Assembly (NCBI GenBank): GCA_030598525.1
Contig: JAUVPT010000038.1
Span: 1-10,833, forward strand
Direction of reading: 5' to 3'
DNA: 10,833 nucleotides
DNA from: Gemmatimonadota bacterium
GTDB taxonomy: Bacteria; Gemmatimonadota; Gemmatimonadetes; Palauibacterales; Palauibacteraceae
The position numbers and the translations under genes were made by a program. This document shows, piece by piece, positions 6,983 to 10,833 of this stretch. Every line of letters begins with the position of its first letter. Position 1 is the first letter of the stretch. Below the pieces are notes generated by a model. The model saw nothing but the letters and a program-made list of their open reading frames with translations, did no database searches and was not told the origin of the DNA.

Positions 6983-7929
6983 TGGGATTCGCCGACCGGA
7001 ACTACGATTCGCGCCGCCGCGGGGGCTACGGGGGGAATAGTTGGAGCGGCCGGACTGGCGGCTACAGGGGGCCAGGTGGGGGGGGCGGCCTGCTGGGCAA
7101 TGCCCTCACTCTGTGGGTCAAGCGGCTTCTCGCAGCGAACTTCGCGGTATTCCTCTCGATCAGCGTGCTGGGTCTGGTGTCGTTCCCATGGGCCGTGGAC
7201 ACGCTCGGCTTCTCCACACCCGACGTGTTCCGGCATCCGTGGTCCGTGGTCACCTACATGTTCGTCCACGCGAACGGTTTCGGGCACGTCTTCTTCAACA
7301 TGCTGATCCTGTTCTTCTTCGGCCCGCCGCTCGAGCGGGCCTGGGGTGGGCGGGAGTTCCTGAAGTTCTACCTGGTGTGCGGAGTCGGAGCCGCCCTGAC
7401 CTCGGTGCTGTTGTACCGGTGGATCGGGCCGGTATCGGTCATCGGGGCATCGGGCGCCCTCATGGGAGTGATGCTGGCGTTTGCCTTGAAGTGGCCGGAC
7501 GCGCGTGTGCTCCTTTGGTTCATCATTCCCGTCAAGGTCAAGTATCTCGTCGGAGTCGTCATCGTCCTCGATCTCCTGGCCATGCGTTCCGCGCTCGGAG
7601 GCGATATGGGTGGTGGTGTAGCGACGTGGGCCCACCTCGGCGGGGCAGCAACCGCGTGGATCTACTTGCGATACGGTGACCGGATCGAAACGAGGCTGCG
7701 CCGGATGAACCCACGGCGGGCGAAATTCGGCGTGGAACAAGGAAAGTCAGTGATCGACCGGACCAGGACGGCGGACAAGCGGCGAAGGAACCGCCCGGTG
7801 GACGGAGACGCACTGGACGAAGTCGATCGGATCCTGGACAAGATCCGGGACTCCGGAATCGAGTCGCTGACGACGAAAGAGAGAGCGTATCTTGACGACA
7901 TGAGTCGTCGTTATCGTGGCTCGGACTGA
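6982..7929 (+). CDS. Rhomboid-family intramembrane serine protease with Gly/Arg-rich N-tail and acidic C-tail
   Basis: The 315-residue membrane protein begins with a cytoplasmic tail rich in Gly, Arg and Tyr (residues 1-36). Six hydrophobic segments follow between about 42 and 235. Rhomboid signatures are clear: H102 and N106 in HVFFNM (oxyanion-hole side), LERAWGG after TM2, the nucleophile S157 in GASGALMG, and H218 in WAHLGGA as the second member of the Ser-His dyad. It should therefore be an active protease cutting transmembrane substrates; none can be named from the window. After the core, a basic linker (about 235-275) leads to a short helical tail (DEVDRILDKIRDSGIESLTTKERAYLDDMSRRY), which resembles the DUF6576-type C-terminus seen on many rhomboids. 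The ATG overlaps the ddl stop as TGATG with only a weak, distant SD, so coupled translation is likely. The start of the frame inside ddl is rejected because it would duplicate coding sequence of a conserved gene. Confidence 0.92.
   Translation: MGFADRNYDSRRRGGYGGNSWSGRTGGYRGPGGGGGLLGNALTLWVKRLLAANFAVFLSISVLGLVSFPWAVDTLGFSTPDVFRHPWSVVTYMFVHANGFGHVFFNMLILFFFGPPLERAWGGREFLKFYLVCGVGAALTSVLLYRWIGPVSVIGASGALMGVMLAFALKWPDARVLLWFIIPVKVKYLVGVVIVLDLLAMRSALGGDMGGGVATWAHLGGAATAWIYLRYGDRIETRLRRMNPRRAKFGVEQGKSVIDRTRTADKRRRNRPVDGDALDEVDRILDKIRDSGIESLTTKERAYLDDMSRRYRGSD
7021..7085 (+). repeat. Cluster of four long G-tracts near the rhomboid start
   Basis: Four G-runs of 5, 6, 5 and 8 bases (7021-7025, 7030-7035, 7067-7071, 7078-7085) lie on the coding strand within about 100 nt of the start codon and encode the Gly-rich N-tail. 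They could fold as an RNA or DNA G-quadruplex, although the middle loop is long (31 nt). The eight-G run is also a possible slippage site. Confidence 0.5.
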
Positions 7930-7944
7930 GGTCGGCGCCGCCCC

Positions 7945-7973
7945 TTTCCAGAGCGCGACGTCTTTTCTACTAT
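7945..7973 (+). promoter_or_regulatory. Candidate sigma-70-type promoter for the EF-G paralogue
   Basis: TTTCCA (7945-7950) and TACTAT (7968-7973) are separated by 17 nt. Each matches the -35 or -10 consensus at four of six positions, including the key T-A---T of the -10 box. Transcription would begin near 7980, giving a leader of about 55 nt. The stretch TCTTTTCTACTATG is unusually AT-rich for this window. It lies in the only intergenic gap longer than 100 nt. The evidence is by eye only. Confidence 0.5.
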
Positions 7974-7981
7974 GTGGCCCC

Positions 7982-7995
7982 CCACCGCACGGTGG
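7982..7995 (+). other. Stem-loop at the predicted 5' end of the EF-G leader
   Basis: CCACC (7982-7986) pairs perfectly with GGTGG (7991-7995) around a GCAC loop. Two GGCC blocks (7976-7979 and 7997-8000) could extend the stem around an internal loop if transcription starts further upstream. No U-run follows, so this is not a Rho-independent terminator. If the promoter above is right, the hairpin sits within a few bases of the 5' end of the mRNA, where such structures can protect transcripts from decay. Confidence 0.45.
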
Positions 7996-8019
7996 AGGCC
8001 GTTGGACGTAACCCCCGAC

Positions 8020-8028
8020 AGGAGGTGA
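8020..8028 (+). promoter_or_regulatory. Nine-base perfect Shine-Dalgarno sequence of the EF-G paralogue
   Basis: AGGAGGTGA is the full complement of the canonical anti-Shine-Dalgarno end of 16S rRNA (UCACCUCCU). It stands 6 nt before the ATG at 8035. It is much stronger than the sites of the upstream operon genes, suggests high translation, and fixes the start codon. Confidence 0.85.
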
Positions 8029-8034
8029 GGTGCG

Positions 8035-10131
8035 ATGGGTACCGAGTACGGTTCCTCCGACATCAGAAACATCGCAGTTCTCGGTCATGGCGGCAGCGGC
8101 AAGACGACGCTGGTGGACGCCATGTGCTTCATAGCCGGTTCCACCACGCGGCGTGGTTCGGTCGAGAGTGGCACTGCGCACACGGATTTCACTCCGGAAG
8201 AAAACGATCACGGTATCTCCATCAACCTGGCCATGGGACGGGCCGAGTGGATGGGCACGAAGATCAATCTGGTCGATACGCCCGGGTACCTGGACTTCTT
8301 CGGTGAGGTGGAGGCCGGTGTCCGGGTAGTCGACGGTGGCCTGGTAGTCGTGAGCGCCATCAACGGCGTGGAGGTCGGTACGGAGCGTGTGTGGTCGGCC
8401 TGCGCCAAGCGCTCCCTGCCACGAATGCTGTTCGTGTCGATGATGGACAAGGAGAACGCGAGCTTCGAGAAGTGCTTCAACCAGATCCGTGACACCCTGT
8501 CGGGAGAGGCGATCCCGGTCGAGGTGCCGATCGGAGCCGGCGATGGCTTCAGCGGCATCGTCAACCTGTTCTCCAACAAGGCGCACATCTACAAGGCCGG
8601 ATCATCGAAGGGCGAGTACGAAGAGACGGAGATCCCGGGTGAGTTGCTGGATACGGTCGGGCAGTACCGGGAACAACTGATCGAGACGATCGCTGCCACG
8701 GACGACGAGCTCCTCGAGGCCTATCTCGAGGGTGAGGAGCTGGATCGCGAAAAGGTGCTGGCTGCCATGTCGGCGGCGATGTGGCGCGGCGAGCTGTTCC
8801 CGATCTTCTGCGGATCAGGAGAGAGCGGGCGCGGAGTCCGTGCCGTCATGAACAAGCTGGTCGAACTCATGCCGTCGCCCGTCGACGCCGGATCCGTCGA
8901 GGTCACGAACGCGAAGGGCGACGTCACCGAGCTTCGGCCGTTGGACTCGGAGCCGCTCACGGCGATCGTATTCAAGACGACGCAGGAGCCACGGGTCGGT
9001 GAGCTGACGTACTTCCGGGTCTTCTCCGGCTCCGTTCGTGGAGGCATCACCGTGGCCAATCCGGGTCGCTCGACCACGGAGCGCCTGACCCACCCGGCCA
9101 CGCCGGACGGCGCAAGCCGATCGGAGGTCGAGGTCCTGCACGCCGGCGACATAGGTGTCGTCGCGAAGCTCAAGGACACGCACACGGGGGATACCCTGTG
9201 CGCCCAGGGCAAGGACCTCCGGCTGGCCCCGATCAACTGGCCAAAGCCGGACATCTCGATCGCCATTCATCCGACCTCGCGCGGAGAGGAAGACAGACTG
9301 GCCAACGGATTGAACCGGGTTCACGAGGAGGACCCGACCTTCATAGCAGCGTTCGAGCCGGAGCTGGGCCAGACGATCGCCCGCGGGCTCGGCGAGCTCC
9401 ACCTCAATGTCGCGATGGAGCGCCTGAAGCGGAAGTTCGCCGTGGCCGTGGAAACGGAAGCGCCACGCATCGCGTATCGCGAGACGATCACCAAGAAGGC
9501 ACAGGGCCAGGGCCGGTACAAGAAGCAGACGGGCGGCCGGGGTCAGTACGGAGATTGCTGGCTTCGCCTTGCGCCTCGCACTCGCGGTGACGGCTTCGAG
9601 TTCATCAGCAAGATCGTGGGCGGCGTGATCCCCAGTAAGTTCGTGCCGGCCGTTGGCAAGGGCGTCCGGGAAGCCCTTTCCAGGGGCATCCTCGCCGGCT
9701 ATCAGGTGGTGGACGTCGCCGTGGAGTGCTACGACGGGTCGTATCACGCCGTGGACAGCTCCGAGCAGGCCTTCAAGGTCGCCGGATCGATGGCCTTTCA
9801 AAAGGTAGCCCGGGACGCGCGTCCGATCATTCTCGAACCGATCCTGAACGTGGAGGTTCGAACGCCCGAGGAGTTCATGGGCGAGGTCATCGGCGATCTC
9901 AACCAGCGTCGTGGCCGCATCATGGGCATGGAAGCGGACGGGCACTGGCAGGTCGTCAAGGCGAAGGTGCCGCAGGCCGAGATGTATCGCTACTCGACGG
10001 CGCTGCGTTCGCTGACGCAGGGCAAAGGCGCCCATGCGCGGGACCTGTCGGGATACGAGCCGGCTCCTGCGGACGTGACCAAGAAAATCATCGCCGAGGC
10101 GGAAGCCCGGAAGGAAGAGGAGCACCGCTGA
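8035..10131 (+). CDS. fusA: Elongation factor G paralogue (EF-G-2/FusA2-like translational GTPase)
   Basis: The 698-residue protein has all five EF-G domains: GTPase (1-280), beta-barrel domain II (about 295-395), domain III (PDISIAIHP to about 480), domain IV (about 485-610) and domain V (LEPILNVEV onward). EF-G drives ribosomal translocation and, with RRF, recycling. The P-loop GHGGSGKT (17-24), GGRGQYGDC (500-508) and the late segment VPQAEMYRYSTALRSL resemble the EF-G-2/FusA2 subgroup rather than canonical FusA. Domain IV keeps the tip His (H571 in GSYHAVDSSE), which supports ribosomal function. Three G motifs differ from canonical EF-G: G3 is DTPGY (81-85), with Tyr in place of the catalytic His; G4 is SMMD (135-138) instead of NKxD; G5 has SG (261-262) instead of SA. 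The Tyr in G3 and SG in G5 also occur, as I recall, in the Thermus EF-G-2 type; loss of both N and K in G4 is more unusual. The gene has its own promoter candidate and a strong SD, and is followed 30 nt later by yebC. Whether the genome also has a str-operon fusA cannot be seen here. Confidence 0.92.
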   Translation: MGTEYGSSDIRNIAVLGHGGSGKTTLVDAMCFIAGSTTRRGSVESGTAHTDFTPEENDHGISINLAMGRAEWMGTKINLVDTPGYLDFFGEVEAGVRVVDGGLVVVSAINGVEVGTERVWSACAKRSLPRMLFVSMMDKENASFEKCFNQIRDTLSGEAIPVEVPIGAGDGFSGIVNLFSNKAHIYKAGSSKGEYEETEIPGELLDTVGQYREQLIETIAATDDELLEAYLEGEELDREKVLAAMSAAMWRGELFPIFCGSGESGRGVRAVMNKLVELMPSPVDAGSVEVTNAKGDVTELRPLDSEPLTAIVFKTTQEPRVGELTYFRVFSGSVRGGITVANPGRSTTERLTHPATPDGASRSEVEVLHAGDIGVVAKLKDTHTGDTLCAQGKDLRLAPINWPKPDISIAIHPTSRGEEDRLANGLNRVHEEDPTFIAAFEPELGQTIARGLGELHLNVAMERLKRKFAVAVETEAPRIAYRETITKKAQGQGRYKKQTGGRGQYGDCWLRLAPRTRGDGFEFISKIVGGVIPSKFVPAVGKGVREALSRGILAGYQVVDVAVECYDGSYHAVDSSEQAFKVAGSMAFQKVARDARPIILEPILNVEVRTPEEFMGEVIGDLNQRRGRIMGMEADGHWQVVKAKVPQAEMYRYSTALRSLTQGKGAHARDLSGYEPAPADVTKKIIAEAEARKEEEHR

Positions 10132-10161
10132 TCGCGGCGCCCATGTACAGAGCGAGGACGT

Positions 10162-10833
10162 TTGTCCGGACATAGCAAGTGGTCGCAGATCAAACGCCAG
10201 AAGGCGGTCAATGATCAGGCCCGGGGAAAGCGGTTCTCGAAGATGGGGCGCGAGATCGCCGTGGCCGCTCGTCAGGGCGGTGGCGATGCCGACTTCAATC
10301 CGCGTCTGCGTACGGCGATCGCCAACGCGAAAGCCGAGAACATGCCGCAGGCGAACATCGACCGTGCCGTAAAGAGGGGTACGGGAGAGTTGCCGGGCAT
10401 GACCTTCGAGGAGACCACCTACGAGGGCTATGGCCCGGGCGGCGTGGCCATCTTCCTCGAGTGCGTCACGGACAACACGAACCGCACCGTGGCCGAGATC
10501 CGGCATATCATGAGCAAGGGCGGGGGCAACTTCGGCCAGAGCGGCTCGGTCGCGTGGATGTTCGAGCGGAAGGGCCAGATCTATCTCGACGTGGAACGCT
10601 ACGATGAGGAAGCGGCCCTCGAGTCAGCGCTAGCCGCTGGAGCCGAGGACATGCGCACCGAGGATGGTCTCCACATACTCACCACCTCGGTCGCGGATTT
10701 CCACATGGTCCAGGACAGTCTCCGTGAGCGGGGAATCGAGTTCGAAGAGGCCGAGTTGGCTTTGATCCCCGCCACCACCGTGAATGTAGAGGGACGGGAA
10801 GCCGAAAGACTGATCAAACTGGTCACGACGCTG
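10162..10833 (+). CDS. yebC: YebC/TACO1/PmpR family protein (3' end beyond window)
   Basis: An open frame from TTG at 10162 runs to the window edge without a stop, giving 224 residues of a family that usually has about 240-250. The N-terminus SGHSKWSQIKRQKAVNDQARGK is the diagnostic YebC opening. AIANAKAENMPQANIDRAVKRG, YEGYGPGGVA, TDNTNRTVAEIRHI and the GGNFGQSGSVAWMF segment follow. Members are annotated as transcriptional regulators; the mitochondrial homologue TACO1 and some bacterial members act on translating ribosomes, notably at proline-rich stalls. TTG is chosen because no ATG or GTG occurs in this frame after the EF-G stop and the protein begins exactly where the family does. GAGGA (10154-10158) is 3 nt upstream. 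The 30-nt gap after EF-G (10132-10161) contains no promoter or terminator that I can see, so co-transcription with EF-G is likely. ruvC/ruvA/ruvB often follow yebC in bacteria, but lie outside this window if present. Confidence 0.92.
   Translation, partial: MSGHSKWSQIKRQKAVNDQARGKRFSKMGREIAVAARQGGGDADFNPRLRTAIANAKAENMPQANIDRAVKRGTGELPGMTFEETTYEGYGPGGVAIFLECVTDNTNRTVAEIRHIMSKGGGNFGQSGSVAWMFERKGQIYLDVERYDEEAALESALAAGAEDMRTEDGLHILTTSVADFHMVQDSLRERGIEFEEAELALIPATTVNVEGREAERLIKLVTTL

Noticed and set aside
6790..7740. A 316-codon minus-strand open frame across the ddl end and the rhomboid
   Set aside because: His/Pro/Arg-rich shadow of two clear plus-strand genes, with no recognisable motif.
7933..7947. 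Possible intrinsic terminator after the rhomboid gene (CGGCGCCG followed by a few T)
   Set aside because: The palindrome leaves almost no loop, and CCCC separates it from only three T residues, so it does not meet the hairpin plus U-run pattern.
7976..8000. Leader hairpin considered as a riboswitch or attenuator
   Set aside because: The leader is only about 55 nt, too short for known riboswitch classes, and no alternative terminator/antiterminator pairing with a U-run is visible.
10143..10175. Ten-codon mini-ORF with an ATG, overlapping the TTG start of yebC in another frame
   Set aside because: It has no Shine-Dalgarno sequence at a suitable distance and most likely arises by chance. A coupling role cannot be excluded, but nothing supports it.
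8815..10506. A 563-codon open frame on the minus strand, antisense to the EF-G paralogue and yebC
   Set aside because: It runs opposite two strongly conserved proteins and shows no recognisable domain. Long antisense open frames are expected in high-GC genes with G/C third positions.

Overview
This is a gene-dense, high-GC bacterial window with every recognisable gene on the plus strand. The gene content points to a diderm (Gram-negative type) bacterium: a secreted SPOR-domain protein, a small lipoprotein carrying a TonB C-terminal fold, and Ddl for peptidoglycan synthesis. The protein set (EF-G-2-like factor, rhomboid with a C-terminal acidic helical tail, CBS-like enzyme without regulatory domains, all at high GC) would fit Gemmatimonadota or a related phylum. 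That placement is my inference from general resemblance, not a proven assignment.

Region 1 (1-7929) looks like one long operon in which each gene overlaps or abuts the next. The order is: the 3' tail of an unidentified gene; holA (DNA polymerase III delta, clamp loader); a secreted TPR-like/SPOR protein; mutS (mismatch repair); a TonB-C lipoprotein; a PLP-dependent cystathionine beta-synthase/cysteine synthase; ddl (D-Ala-D-Ala ligase); and a rhomboid intramembrane protease. Start/stop overlaps of the TTGA, GTGA and TGATG kinds recur, so translational coupling is likely. Replication and repair genes are interleaved with cell-envelope genes.

Region 2 (7930-8034) is the only real intergenic gap. 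It holds a candidate sigma-70-type promoter with a 17-nt spacer, a short stem-loop near the predicted 5' end of the transcript, and a nine-base Shine-Dalgarno sequence fully complementary to the canonical 16S rRNA 3' end. No intrinsic terminator with a U-run is visible after the rhomboid gene.

Region 3 (8035-10833) holds two translation-related genes. The first is a 698-residue EF-G paralogue of the EF-G-2/FusA2 type with altered GTPase motifs (DTPGY for DTPGH, SMMD for NKxD, SG for SA). The second, 30 nt downstream, is the start of a YebC/TACO1-family gene that uses a TTG start and runs off the end of the window.

I do not see a mobile element, CRISPR array, tRNA, rRNA or defence system. Most of the window is core metabolism and information processing. 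The points most worth a second look are the altered G motifs of the EF-G paralogue, its leader region, its pairing with yebC, and the orphan TonB-C lipoprotein inside a DNA-repair/envelope operon.
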